Below are positions 36,301 through 49,282 of a stretch of 64,000 nt of DNA, piece by piece (the stretch's first letter is position 1; every line of letters starts with the position of its first letter). The position numbers were made by a program, and so were the translations under genes. Below the pieces are notes generated by a model. It searched no databases and was not told where the DNA came from. It saw only the letters and a list, made by a program, of their open reading frames with translations. Source of the DNA: Straminergon stramineum (taxonomy: Eukaryota; Streptophyta; Bryopsida; Hypnales; Calliergonaceae); the NCBI GenBank assembly GCA_963920665.1, contig OY987271.1, forward strand, positions 9,427,350 to 9,491,349, read 5' to 3'.

Positions 36301-39024
36301 ATGAATCAAGAGTTCATTTAGTAAAAGGTAGCCTATGATATAAATAAAATATATATTTTATGGTTAAAACACAATCCTTCAATACATTCCAAAGCAAAAA
36401 TCTTGTACGTTCACTAGAAAAAGCATTAATAAGATTTCTTTTGTATGATAGTTTATGCATATACCGTATGAAAAGATATTAGTTGTACAAACACTTTCAT
36501 TGCAAAAGCTATTCCAAGGATACATTTCTACTTTACAATGTAATATGGTAGTTTAGCATTAGTAAATAAGCCATAAAAAAATATCCTCTTGATTTATATA
36601 AATATTCAAATTATCTCATAATTTTCTTTAATTGGATAAATGAAATTCTAGAGCATCTATGCATATACTATTATTATGCATTGCTTTTGAATAAGGAAAA
36701 AATAAATAAACAAATATGAATAGACAACGTATCTATTTGTAGGATCTTACACTAGTTTAAGATTGTGTGGAAGAAATTTCAGAAACTTTGACAACATAGA
36801 TTGCAAGATATTTGCATTTAAAGTGGAAAATACAAGTTTTTAAGCACCTTATTCTACTACATTTTTGACTTTGAATCTTCTTAGCTTAAAATTTTCACAC
36901 TAATAATTTTGAATTTCTCATTTTTTATGTTGAAGAATTGAGTCAAGGGTTTAGCAAAAAACTGAAAATAAATGCTCTTCATTTTCTCTCATTAAAAATT
37001 GTTAAGAAATAGTAGGTTCAAGATTGAAGGAAAAATTAAATTGTTAATAGCTCTAAGATAGAATTGAAACACACTAATCTCAATGGTGGGATTGTTCTAG
37101 AGATTTTAACCTCTAACTACCTGATTGATTATATATGATTGATTCAAAATTTTGTTTGGTTTATGTATGGGTAGTTAAACTTCTTTGATTGTTTAAAAAA
37201 TTATAGACATTATTGAAGGTAATGTCAAGCTCACTAAATTGGCAATATTCCCAAAGCCAAATTTTTTATATATGTGAAGGTCTAATTTCAGACCACAAAC
37301 TAGAACAAGTATACATTTTGGTTGTAGGTTGCGTATCTTGAATTACACTAAACTAATGGAATATTACCAATTTAAAAAAATCAACGTTAAGCCAACTATT
37401 AAAAGCTATTATTTTTAATCAAAAAAGATAAGTATTTGATTTTTGAGAGGTCTTCAAAGGTACTTATGTACCATTAGTGGAAGGGGGCAACAAAAGGTGG
37501 GAACAATACATGCAGGTGTTCCTAGCTTGGAGTAAACCTTGTCCAATTTTACCTGATTTTGAGATCTAAAACATTGTACTTATCTACATGCCGCTTAAAA
37601 AAGGATCCCAATGGAAATCTTAAAATGTTCACCATTGAAAATTTAAACCTGCAAATGTTCATTTGGAGTTATTTGCAATCTCTACTTATCAATTGTAAAA
37701 ACAAAAAATAATTCATTTCAACAATTGCAAGGTGGATTGTGTAATGAGCTTGATAGCAATTCATTTGAACTTAAGATTTTTGAAAGTGCATTTGAATGCC
37801 ACCTCACAATTTGTAGTTGTTCATGTCACCTCCAATCCCAAAACACTCTTATATGCAAATTTCTCAAACATTGTGGTGAGGGCAATATACTCAAAATAGG
37901 AGACATACATATCTCTTGTTATAGTCTCACATCTCCTATGAAATTTCACATTCAAAATTAGGAAGTATACTAATAAGCAAGCTCTTTAAACATCTATGCA
38001 GTTGGATGTTAAAAAAACAATTTGCTTCATTGAAGATAACTATAAGTCTATGGTCTTTTTTCATCCGAAATACACATTTGGAAAAGCTTTGGCACTTCGG
38101 GTTTAACCTTGTGAAACTTATTTTTTGAAAAAATTGTGAGAATTGAATTCAAAATTGAAGTTTTTTTTTCAAGAAGATGCTTTAATTGCCCCCAAAACAA
38201 TATTGTCCATAACTTTCACATCACTAATCTAAATCAATATTTTTTTTTCATTTTTATGAAGTAAAAAAGTGGTGAGAAAAAACATTACAATAGTGCTCCA
38301 AATTTCAACACTCATCCATATATTGGATAGAAAATATTACATTAATACATATCACATATCCATAATTCTATTTTCATAGAAAACATGGCAATTTCATCCA
38401 ATTTTTTTCTTAATTCAAAGTTTTTGGATGAAAAACTTCATGGTTCAATACCACTTTTTAGCCAAATTATTTCTTTCTGGTGTAATCTAGCACCAAAAAG
38501 CAAAGAAAAGAGCCCTAACCCAAATGGAATGAATCAAAGCTTTTCATGTTCATAAAGATATAATCTATGAGAAACCATTCTTTTTTTCCAAGTTTGGGTG
38601 GGTTTTTTCCTTTGTCTACAAAACTAAAATTTGGGCATACCATGCCATAACTTTTGCTCCTAGACACCAAATGAAATTAAAACTATATTTCCCAAGAGCT
38701 AATATGTTTTTTCTACCTTCACAAAAAGTTTAAAAAAATCATGATGAATATTGAGACTATCCCACAATCCATTTTGTGAATGGAACTTCCGAGGTTAACA
38801 TTATTCAAGTGGTAGCAATGGTATGTTTAGGGTTCCAAGAGAATGGGTAATTTATTCACTAATATGTAGAAATAATTGGCGCAAAGTCTATTCCGAACTT
38901 TCTTTCACCACAATTGCTTGCATCATAAACTCCTCGAATACACAATGCTAATGTATCTTCTCCAAAGTACCTATTTGTTGAATTTCCAACATTTGACATC
39001 TGTAGATCACCTTTCCTTAGTTTA
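33360..39024. other. AT-rich repeat-derived region without genes
   Basis: Fragments related to the TTAA-bounded families are visible. Around 33590-34255 there is a GAAAGTTATGAAGAGT block and a right end reading CCTTTAGGAATTAG. Around 38160-38798 there are AAGAAGATGCTTTAATTGCC, TGCCATAACTTTTGCTCCTA and the right end GAGGTTAA. Elsewhere only short open frames occur (maximum 78 codons, 37725-37961) and nothing else was recognised. Confidence 0.5.
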
Positions 39025-39670
39025 TTAACCCCTAAATACCCAAGGCCTGTTTGGAGCTCCTTGAAATTTGCTCTAAATTGAACAAAAAGTCAACATTTTC
39101 ATAAGTTGTACCAATTTCTTTTGACTTGTAACCGTACAAAGTCAATCTAGACATGTTAGAGATCACATAGGAAAAGAAAACATAACAATATCACTTATAG
39201 ATCGAAAGATTATTATGTTTGATCATGAGGGTGTAAAAACTGTGAAAATTTTTCAATTCACTTTTTGCATGTCAACTCTAAAAAGTTGGTCACTAAAAAA
39301 ATATGAGGTTATAGGGCCTAGCATGCACAACCCCATTCAATTTACAGTTTTTCAAAATCTATTCTACAATTTTAAAAAATGAATTTCTAATGTGATTTTG
39401 CCTCCAAGCTCTAGTGTATTTGAGGCTCATTTTCAAGAGCCCTCAACACTACGGGAAGTCAAGATTGCAATGGGCATCCTTGCACTAAATCTTCAATAGA
39501 AAAATCATAATCCTTTATTTTTCAAATCAACTTTTTGATCTTAAAACTAGACTTCAAAAAGAATTCTCCAAAAATATAAACTACTAATAATAGCAATTTG
39601 GTTGGATTTTACTTAACTTCAAAGTTTTCAAAAACACCAGAATCTGGTGCCTTGGGCATTTAGGGGTTAA
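39025..39670. mobile_element. TTAA-bounded element, 646 bp, with extended inverted ends
   Basis: Left end TTAACCCCTAAATACCCAAG and right end CTTGGGCATTTAGGGGTTAA, giving 20 bp of inverted terminus with one mismatch. The flanks beyond TTAA (GTTTA / GGGTC) do not match each other, so TTAA is the apparent target site. It lies about 0.8 kb beyond the stop codon of the PIFI-like gene. Non-coding. Confidence 0.75.
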
Positions 39671-40481
39671 GGGTCACCCTTCATGCGTACCCATCTGTCG
39701 ACAAGGCAGCAGGGTCGAATATGTCATTCGCTTCGATAAGCTCCACATGTCAAGTTCTGAACGTATTTACAACCAGCCCATTTTGTCGCCCAAGGAAATG
39801 TCAGCCAAGAGGGTTGTGTAAGTTTAGCTCCATTTGGCAAACCTTGTGGCTATGTCAGACCCCAAATCCTGCAAAGAAAATACTGTAAATCCAGATGGAG
39901 TGATGGCCTTCACTCCCTAAAGTAAGAAAAGACAGACTCTAACGTAGCTCCTCCACCAGATTTCAAGGTATTCAGTTCAACGCCAGAACTAGCCTCAACC
40001 AGACCTGAGAGCTTTCCTTGGGAGACGAAGAGTTGTGCTGACACCATCACAGCAACGCTCGCAATTTCTGACAAAGCCTAGTCAGGAGACATGATGCTGG
40101 CGTCTTGATTCATTGCTCTCATCCAAGGTGACACACGGAAGTAATCAGAAAAGCTGAGAACAATCTGTAAGCAATTTCAGTTCCCCCAGTTGGCATTCGA
40201 CGTAAAGTACAGCAAGTCAGTTGTATTACAGATAGAGTTTGAGTTTACACAATTGATTCTGTTCCTGCAGCGAGGTTTACCTGTTGCCAAGTTCCTCTTG
40301 TCACCAGGCTTCTTGCTTTGGGGGTTGTAACACTCCTGACAATTATGATACATGTTTGACTATACCCTTCACCAAGTGGTTCGTGCCCCAACAGATCTAC
40401 ACAGGGGGCTGAATGCTCAGTATTTAGGGACACCGGCAATGTACTTTGCGGCTACGGAGGTATTAGGCAGCTTTTGGGGAG
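39671..40481 (-). other. 3' flank and probable 3' UTR of the PIFI-like gene
   Basis: Base composition changes sharply at 39670, from AT-rich transposon to more balanced sequence, which continues into the gene. No second gene is evident. The minus-strand frame at 40245-40439 (64 codons) lies just beyond the stop codon and has no recognised motif. The polyadenylation point cannot be placed. Confidence 0.45.
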
Positions 40482-43400
40482 TTAATAATCGCCGTCGCCG
40501 AAATACGGGTAGGATCCATCATCCACGTTGGCCAGGGGATTAAAGAAAGGCGACCTCGGGTCGGTGCAACCAGGCACGATGTCCAACTCGCATCGATCTC
40601 CCTGCGCAAAATGAATCAACCATATGTACGGAGTCGTGGAACTACTTGGGTTTTTTATTCTCTTTTAAATCAAATACAATTCAAATATATGACAAGGTTT
40701 TCAGAAAAAAATAGACTATTTCAAGAAAATTTAGACATCGTCATAATAAGAATCTACTTCATGATTCATGAGGAAGATTATCTTTATGATGATGTCTAAA
40801 AGTTCCTGAAACAGTCTCATCTTACCGAAATCACTGCTGTCTGCTTTTGAACCAATTGAAAGAGGAAAATGATGAACAGTATTACTGGCTTGATAACAAA
40901 GTGCAAAAAACGAACTCTCGACTCTATTGAGACATAAATTAAATGATATAGACTGGAAGTGGGTCGGCAATGGATTCACAACACTAGGTGTCAAAGCCAG
41001 GTTGCTAGACCTGAAGACCAACAGAAAGGATGGATCACATACCCCTAGCTGAATCATGCCTGCCGGAAAAGCACAACGATCTTGCACAAATACGGCCTCC
41101 GGATAAATTGCACTTTCACAGGCTCCCTCATGTGCGAGCTCCTTTGCAAGTCCCTGCACACACAAGCAAGTCGAATATCCACCGTCATGTGTAGGTCGCA
41201 GCGTGCAAAACAAAGCCCAACTTGTTCTAAAATCTTTCGGTGCAAGGACTAAATTATGTTTTTAATGAATCTCAAACGCCTTCTAGTCAGACTGTAGATA
41301 TATTGTAACAGGAAATAGAGTGCTCTCTACGAAGGAATCTTAAAAGTGATTGTACAGTAGTAGTTTGATATTCTTGGCAGTCATTAAATGAATATACCTC
41401 ATCAATGTAGCGCTGCGGCAAGCCTTTCAGCTTCTCAGGAACTTCCATTATGATCTTGTAAGGACCATCCCAGTTCGTTCCGTCGGTGAACGAGAACTCC
41501 AAAGTCATCGCTGCACGCCATTTGACAATTCAATAAGATGGACATGAATCTCGAATTCTCCTTGGCATGGTAAATAGGGATAGAGGCTACAGTATATGCT
41601 GTTGCTATCCAATAGACCTTCCTCTCTTTCAAATCATAAATCATAAATCAAAAAATTCGCAATACTTAAATAGCACAATCTTACGAAGTGAGTAAGGTAC
41701 TATCAAGCAATTCAGCAATGAAGATTTGTCTAATTATATCGATAACTCGTGTCTTGTTAACTCATTTCCTTGTTTATTACTTTCAGAGTTCAGAACCCTC
41801 GTCTAGAAGTAACATAACGTTCTTGAGTAGCAGTGGCACAGCTCTTATTGAGAACGGTGCCAAGTAAAAGTTATCTAGGGCAGAGTCATGCCAAACCAGA
41901 GCAAATCAAGCAACATTAAAACTCTACATTCTCTCACAAGTGAAAACAAGGGCCCATTGGCTTCAGGAGCTATCATTTCTTGAAATTGAGATCAACAAGG
42001 CACTGGGGATTTGATTTCATGCCAATTCAGAGGATGCTCAACATCTGTTTAGCTGGCACATTTTAATATGAAAGTTGAACGAAGAATTCTCAAGCCAGAC
42101 TTACCATGCAAAGGCACGTTTATTTTGATGGCATATAAGGGCTGACACAAGCTTCCACGCTCCTTTTTCGTCATAACACGAGGCTCACCGCCACACATAA
42201 TGGGTTGGTTGAATCCCCCTACAGGCACCAACGCCCTATCTAATCAGCTACCAGTCAATCTGAATACCATCTTGGCATCTTGACAGCAAATTCCAAGCGA
42301 GAGGCATGAGTCTCGGTAAAGTTACCATTAAATCCAATTCCATATTCAGAATTAGGAGTCAACTGGCTGGCAGCAGGGTTGAAGTATATGGTCATTAGTT
42401 GCCCCTGCAGGGACAAAATTCACTACCAATGAGAAAATATACGTATAAAATTGTCATAGCAAATCCTAACATCATGATCGCACAAACAGAAACTTTACTA
42501 ATAGCATAGATTAAAACTGCTTACAGAGGTCGGTGGTCGGCCGATATTAGTATCCCAGTACACAGTGGAACATCCCATCTCAAATTCTGCCCACGATGGT
42601 AAAGTGTACCTGCCAGGACATATCCTCTTAATAACGAGACTTAAACCAGTGGTGACTGTTTTAACCTTGTCTCACGCACGTCAGACTCCCACCTTCGTGT
42701 GAACTTCACCAAGATCACACTTAGCCTCAAACACGAGGGCCAGAATGTACCATGTCATATTGACTACGAGTAAAGTAAAAGTTGGATTCTGAATATTGAA
42801 GCTGCAGAGCTGATTTCTACTAGAAATATTTGCCACGGCAAGAATTAGACATGCTTTGAAGGTCTGTAATTGTTTGGACGTACTGCTTCAGGCCCGTCTT
42901 CACGACAGCTGTTGCACATGTCTTCCCTGCAGTTCTTTTCCAATTCTGTGACTTCACAGGTTTCGCCTCAGCTGCAAGATGCACTCCATGAAAAGGCGAC
43001 ACTGCACCACCGTCCCATAGCAAACGAGTTTCAGAATAGTTCGCAAACTAAGGCCCCGACCGCACCATCCAAGAAGCGGCTTTAGCTAATTGAACAAGCT
43101 ACTGCCAAAACAGCGTCAGCTAGTAAATTGGTGCTAATTCCCGATAATTAACTAGCGTTGGCTGGATTTACATTCATGTGTATCTGTTAAACCGGAATAG
43201 CACGTAAATAAGGCCATAGTAACCGGAGATGACGTAATCAAAGGTTACACTCAATTTAAAACTGAGGTTTTGTACTCAATTTTTAACTAGAATTTTGAGT
43301 GATACCTTGTTGAAAAGCTGAAGATGCGCTTCTAATGATTTAAAATAAACCTCTAACTGGAAGTACTAATTAGCTTCTAATGAGCCTAAATACACCTCCT

Positions 43401-45361
43401 AACCAGCAAGCATTCAAAGATGCACAACAAATATGCACGACAAATAAGACAACAAACTGCATGAAGAGCCAACAAGAAATTCGTTGTTATGAGATTTTTT
43501 TTTAAGACTTGTGGATAAATCATGTGAGTGATAGCTCGCTGGAAAGCAATGAACGAAGCACTTCTAGCAAGCAATTGACCATGTTCTAACTCCAAGTTTC
43601 GGATCATAGCTAGCTGGCTAGGTATTTCAATGACATCAACAAGGCTTTTATACTGGCCATTTCAATTTTACTTAGCTCTCTAATCTTGGATAAATAAAAT
43701 TAATCGTGCCCATACCAACAGCCTGACCCCAGCTAGACCTACCTAAAAGCAAAAACTCTACTTTCTCCTTAGCTACCTTGCGACTGCTGAAACATACGAA
43801 GAAGGTTGTTAAGATTGCCGGCTAGCTAACAAGCCTGAAGGCACCAGTTCGGAAATTGATACTACTTGCTTCGAGTGGGCGGGGCCAAAGATGGACAGTC
43901 ACGGAGCCTAGCGTTAAAAATCATTTCATTCCCAAATTACATACCATCATCCCATGGATGAGATTAACACCGAAACTAATTTCAAATTGGTTGAAAATTT
44001 CCTGGTAGGAAGATGCACGTACACGAGAAATAGAGAGATTCGTAGCAATCAACACCACTAAGGTGAACAAACCTATTCCCATCACTATTCCCATTCTTCT
44101 GAAGTAATCACCATACTTTTTCAGTGGACTTGACGTGTGGGACTATTTATAATGCGTTGGCAGATCAAAACCATGGTTTCACAAAAAAATGTAATTTTCA
44201 AGTTTAAATGAAGATACTACGAACTTTTTAAGTTCAACTGCATAGGTGCCTCAAACCAGCACTTGCGATTATGTATACCAACAAGTATGTAGGACCAGCA
44301 TGGCAGCGGCATCTATGCATAGGCAAAATTTAGTAGGAGGCGGTTCTGGGTGAGGAATGAGAATGTCTCCATACTGCAATTTGTAGCCAAATTAGTAAAT
44401 GAAAAGTCTCCTACGATGCGTTAGGTTCTAGAGTAGATCCATTCCGACATGAAAGGACATTCTTTCGAGAATTAGACTCACCGTGAACAAGATGTGTCAC
44501 CAAATCCATTAATTCATGAGCCAAGAATGTCAAGGACACAAGACCGACACAAGACCGACACCACCAAAGGTTCCAGACCTACCCGACCTCAAACTGAGTT
44601 GGCTGCGCCCCGAATCACAGAGAACAAGAGTACAAGATGCCAAGCGAGCTGAGCTCTTGAGTACAAGGTTTAGTAGGGGCAGATTCGAGTGAGAGGTAAG
44701 AATGTCTCCACATTGCAACTTGCAATTAGGTTGGTAAATACAAAGTCTCCAACGATGCGTTAAACTTTCGAGAAGAACGATTCCTAAAAGAACGGCCAAT
44801 CTTTCAGAGCCACACTGATCGTGCACAGAAAGTAACACCAATTCCAGTAGTTCATGGACCAGGAATGTCAGAGACGCAAGACCAACATCCAAGGCACAGT
44901 TAAAACTCCAGACCTCCCTGATCTTAAACTAAGTTAGCCAAATCACGGAAACGCACCAAGTCAGCTGAACCCTAGAGTACAAGAGACAGTAGTAAGGGGG
45001 CAGTAATAGGTTGGTAAATGCAAAGTCTCCACAGCACATCGATTCCTAACAGAACGGTCATTCACTTTCCAAAATCCCACTAATCGTGCCCCAAAAGTAA
45101 CACCAATTCCATTAACTTCATGGACCAAAAATGCCAGTGACCCAAGACCAAACCCTATTCACAGCCAAGGCTAATCTGGCTCCCTACCTCCCAGATCTCA
45201 AACTGGGTTCACCGCGCCCGAACTTCAAAAAACACAGCAGGCGACTCCAAGACGTTCAATGTAACCTCACCTAACAGTGCAGGCCGCCCTCGACTCCCCT
45301 CACGACCATGGTTAGTTCCAGCTGCAGCTGCAATGACAGAGCCGTGGAAGATGGTCGCCAT
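40482..45361 (-). CDS. PIFI: PIFI-like chloroplast protein (post-illumination chlorophyll fluorescence increase), 8 exons, 266 aa
   Basis: Coding exons, 5' to 3' on the minus strand: 45361-45271, 42971-42884, 42609-42525, 42404-42326, 42218-42105, 41510-41398, 41153-41043, 40601-40482. All introns are GT-AG and phases agree. The sum is 801 nt, giving 266 aa plus stop. Landmarks are [12 protein letters not shown] (61-72), [25 protein letters not shown] (112-128), [22 protein letters not shown] and the end motif [20 protein letters not shown] then ANVDDGS. From memory this order is that of the plant PIFI family, nuclear-encoded and associated in Arabidopsis with NDH-dependent chlororespiration. 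The length also fits. Residues 1 to about 50 ([15 protein letters not shown] start, Ala/Arg/Ser-rich, few acidic residues) look like a chloroplast transit peptide. The Met at 45361 is chosen because it gives the family length; the frame is open upstream to 45619. The family name rests on recall, not a search. Confidence 0.72.
44330..45240. repeat. Three degenerate tandem copies (about 320 bp) in intron 1 of the PIFI-like gene
   Basis: Copies begin near 44330, 44670 and 44992. Each includes AATGTCTCCA(T/C)A-like sequence (absent from copy 3), then GTAAATNNAAAGTCTCC, a CGATTCCTAA-like block, CACCAATTCCATTAA, TTCATGGACCA and AATGTCA. They also share CAAGACC, CCAGACCT and an ATCTCAAACTGAGTT-like block, ending CCGCGCCCGAA. 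Copy 3 ends about 30 bp from the exon 1 splice donor at 45271. The repeats fill much of the first 0.9 kb of intron 1 in the direction of transcription. Confidence 0.75.
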
Positions 45362-45811
45362 AGCTAGCAGAGCAACCCTGTGATTCTCTTCAACGCTAAG
45401 CTTTCTAGTGTGCGAACGAAAGATGGATAGGTTTGGTTGTGCAGGTAATGTAATGGCAAACTTAATGGTTTCCACAAGGATGAAGCTTTGGAGAAGTAAG
45501 GTAGTGTAGTGAGCCTGCGGGATCTTCTCTGGGAAAAGGCGAAGCTTTCGGCCTGCTTTGGTGCACAGGTGCTTCTGTCTGCGACACGGCGCCTGGACGG
45601 GAAACAGTTGGAATCGCAAATGGTTGGGTTTCAGTGGCGCAGAGAGCGAGAAAGCAGTTGGAGTTGATCAGTCCTGGCCCACCTGCTTTTGCAAAGCTAT
45701 CACTTTCTTTCGCTCTTACGTAAACGAAACGCAAAAGGCCTTAGTAAGGTGGAGGCACGTATTACCAATGTACAGTACAGTGGGGTACAATGATCTCACA
45801 AACAACTTTTC
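45362..45811 (-). promoter_or_regulatory. PIFI: Upstream region of the PIFI-like gene
   Basis: About 450 bp of GC-richer sequence between the chosen start codon and a foldback element. It contains a GGCCCA motif (45677-45682 region) and a TACGTA core near 45718-45723, both common in promoters of plant nuclear genes for chloroplast proteins. No convincing TATA box was identified. Part of it would be 5' UTR. Function inferred from position. Confidence 0.4.
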
Positions 45812-46606
45812 TAGGCCATTCAAGGAATCTTGCATAATACTGGATAAACTTGGCATATTTTGTCTGGCATAATTAACACTCAATTCTTACGCAATACCGA
45901 TCAAGCAAACCAATTTTCAGTTTCAAAAAACCAAAACTCCATTTTTGGTGAATTGTTAAAGTCAATTTTCATGGTTTTACTTGATATTTATTGAAAACAA
46001 TTGGTAATGAATTGTTCAAATTTGATTATATAGATATGTAGGGAACATCCATATACACATCTTTCGTATTAAAAAAAACAAACCTTAAGTAACAAAAATA
46101 TAACAGAGGATGAATTTAATGTAAAGCATCATACAACCAAACTTTGAAGAAATGAATATCTATACATTTTAACTAAATTTTGGCAAAGTAATTGTACCAT
46201 AATCTCCAAATGTACAAAATTAGTCATAGTGTATAGGTCAACTAGAAAATTTTAATCATAATATAGAGATATTCATTTCTTTAAAGTTAGGTCATATGAC
46301 ACTTTACATTGAATTCATCCTTGGTTATATTTTTGTTACTTAAGGGGTTGCTTTCTAACATGAAAGATGTGCATATGGATGTTTTTTACATATCTATACA
46401 AAAAAAAATTCATCACCAATTGTTTTCAATAAAATATCAAGTAAAACTATGAAATTGACTTAAAAAATTCACCAAAAATGGAGTTTTGTTTTTTTGAAAC
46501 TCAAAATTGGTATGCTTGGTTTCAATTGCATAAGGATGCACTGATAATTATGCTTAACAAAATATACCACTTACACTCCATGATGTACAAAAAAATTGAA
46601 TGGCTC
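45812..46606. mobile_element. Foldback (MITE-like) element copy 1, about 0.8 kb
   Basis: Two long arms form an imperfect palindrome. On the left are GGCATATTTTG, CAAAAAACCAAAACTCCATT, GAACATCCATATACACATC and AAGTAACAAAAATATAAC. Their reverse complements follow in mirrored order on the right, with a turn near 46215. The outermost pairing is GGCCATTCAA with TTGAATGGCTC. A second, more complete copy lies at 53759-54506. It sits directly upstream of the PIFI-like gene. Non-coding. Confidence 0.75.
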
Positions 46607-47489
46607 AAATAGTCCAATTGTAAGATTATTGCAAACTAGTGTACAAGAGCCCATCGCCAATCTAAGGTAGATAAGCCAATTACCACCTTGATTTGCAATC
46701 TAAATATCTTTGAGCCAACTCCAAGAAAAGAGCAGCACATATTTTTCAAAGGTGTGTGCTTCATTCACAAATCAAACCAAAGTGGAATTGAATTGGAATA
46801 TTTCAATTAAAATTGTTATTTCTATGAATTTTCAAAATGGTCTCCCTTGAAATTACAAAAACGCCCATAGAGTGGAGTCATAAACATCTTATAAATAACC
46901 CATAACGACATTTCCATATACCTAATGGATTTAAATTATTCACCATAAAGGATTGATTCAATACCCCTTATTGGCAGTAATGCATTGATTTTGTCATAAA
47001 ATGAATAAGATTCTGATGAATTTTTGGGTGGAATTAGGGAAAAAAGTAGGATGATATATGTAGGTAGTTGGAAGAAATGGGATGATCTACTTTGTGGGGT
47101 ACCGAAAATTTAACAAAGGTTGGGACTAATTTCTGACCACCAATTCTTGGTTTGCAATTATCAATTCCTCTACTCTTGTTACAACATGTGTCCCTAGTTT
47201 GGAGTGTCAAAGTGGGTAGGAAGTAGTCTCTTTAATGATCGGTTCTAGAATAGTCTAGACATTAGCTACGAATTCTAACCAACTTCTGGATGCCAAAATT
47301 CATAGTAATTTCAATTCCAAGAATAAAATTATGAAAAATCTGCAATCCCAATATTAACTATCTTTCTATACGAGAAAATTTTCAATTGCCTTACACTGCT
47401 CATGGTTTGTCATAGAAACACTTCAATGATTGGGTATAGGTGGTTGAACTTTAGAATTATCCAAAACCAATCACTAAAGCTGATGTGGA
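46607..47489. other. Gene-free spacer
   Basis: AT-rich, no open frame of note, no recognised repeat boundary apart from the foldback end on the left and the TTAA-bounded element on the right. Confidence 0.5.
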
Positions 47490-48443
47490 CTAAACCCTAA
47501 AGGTATTTGACTATGTTTTCACCAAAAACGCTCCAAAACTATCATCTCTAGTACAAGTACCAAATTTTAGAAAAAAATACATTTTTGAACAAATGGAACC
47601 ACAAGATCTTGTAGTAAGCTGGTTTGAAAAGATGTGGAAAAAATTTCAAAAATTTCCACCATTTGGATTGCAAGATATTAGCATTTGAAGTGACAAAAAG
47701 CCATTTTTTGGTCGTGCAAAAATCCGAGCAGATGCATTTCACAAGGTCAGATCATTATGAAAAAATCTCCAAAATGGTTGTAACTCTTTGGATTAATTCT
47801 TCAAGTCATGTTGGCTACATGCTTGAAAAATTTTAGATCATTTGGAATTGTACAACATATAGGAAAAAAATAGTAAGTTGAAAGAAGTAGAGAATGATTC
47901 AAAATACTAAATTGTTAATAATTTATTTATGGAATTGAAAAATGTCAATACCAATGGTTAAATTGTTGTAATAAACAATATACATTTCGCATTTTTATTT
48001 TTTCCAAAAATATAAAAAATTGAGTGAAATAAAGGTCTTCAAAGTTTATTTTAGAGTAGAGATTCCATTACTACCAACAAACTACCCACAACTAAAACTC
48101 TTCATAACTTTCATCTCATAAATCAAAATGGAATGATTCAAAGCTTTCCATGTATATAAAAATCAAGAAAATAAATTTCAAATTTTTATTTTAAGAAAAA
48201 GTGATTTTTAAAGAAGTATTTTTTGTTGCCCGGGCTGCCCGCCAAGCAATGAAAACAACATATCATACAATAACTTTTCAACCATGTATTCAAAAGTTAT
48301 GAAAATTGTTGGGTCTTAAAGCTACTCCTCGGGCACATGTTGTGTGAAAATTTCAAAGAAAAAAAATAAAAATTCCATTCATAGTGAGTTGCCCGAAATT
48401 GCTATATTGCCAAAAAAACACCGTTTGGTCCTTTAGGGGTTAA
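47490..48443 (-). mobile_element. TTAA-bounded element copy D, 954 bp, reverse orientation
   Basis: Colinear with copy C (27186-28137) in reverse orientation over its full length, including the GCCCGGGCTGCCCGCCAAGC block (48228-48247). The end near 48443 is intact (CTTTAGGGGTTAA). The other end reads CTAAACCCTAAAGG, with the TTAA degraded. Its two minus- and plus-strand open frames of about 65-70 codons are not credible as genes. Confidence 0.72.
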
Positions 48444-49282
48444 TTGTATCCACTAGTACTATGTTGCAATTTTTCACAGATGAGGAGTATTTAATTTATA
48501 TTAAATCTTACAAAGTGGAAAAAACAAACTAAAAATTGGCAATTTTTGAGACTTGATTGTAATCATATTTCACCAAAAGAATGATCTTGAAAGCATCTTC
48601 AATGTTCAGAAGTATAAGTGCTAGGGATCCCTATTTGCACAAGTATAGAGGACATAAAACAATCTATTTTCAAATGCCCATTGATAGGAACATACCCACC
48701 TATTGTAGGAATAGACCAAAAAAATTTCAAATCTAAATCATTAATTATGGGTACTCCATAGTACTCAAAATCCCCAAATCTAAAAGTGTAACAAATTAGC
48801 AAAATAGACTTTAAAAAATAAAATGGATTTTTTTAATATTTGAAAAATAAAAAATCTGATTTCAATGAAAATTTCCAAGACCAAAAAAGATTCAAGTTCA
48901 AGGGGTTCATGCTTCAAAAGTTATAGTGGATAATAAATGCATCATGCTAAGTGTAACAAAAAAAAAAGATTGGTATTTCTTGCAATCACCCTTTAAGGTT
49001 ATATTGGTAATCCTTCAAAATGGAGCCAAATCACAAGACTAATGCAACATGGGCCATACTCTAGGTGCCACTTAGATCAACTTTTTGGAATCCAATGTGG
49101 GACCCTAAACAAAGACATTCTTCATGTATAGCAACTTCTTAGAGTCATTGGAGTTATTTCTCTCTAATGTGGACTATAGTAGTACATGTTTAAGGTAAGA
49201 TAAAGTAATAGTTGCTAAGTTGCTTTAGAAGTTTCTAAAAATAAAGTGAAGGATAATATATTTTTAATTAATGTACATTTTA
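48444..49282. other. Gene-free spacer with a fragment of the GGTGATTGCAAG family
   Basis: AT-rich. At about 48968-49000 it contains ATTTCTTGCAATCACCCTTT, matching the right terminus of the 10598-11318 element. The preceding sequence (48640-48960), including ACTCCATAGTACTC, resembles the right part of that family weakly. Probably a degraded copy. Confidence 0.45.

Noticed and set aside
40731..41213. 160-codon minus-strand open frame as a separate gene
   Set aside because: It is exon 7 of the PIFI-like gene (41153-41043) read through into flanking introns.
45362..45619. An upstream start (45619) for the PIFI-like protein adding 86 residues
   Set aside because: The frame is open, but the extension gives a protein far longer than the expected roughly 270 aa and the extra part looks like ordinary leader sequence. 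The MATIF start gives a typical transit peptide.
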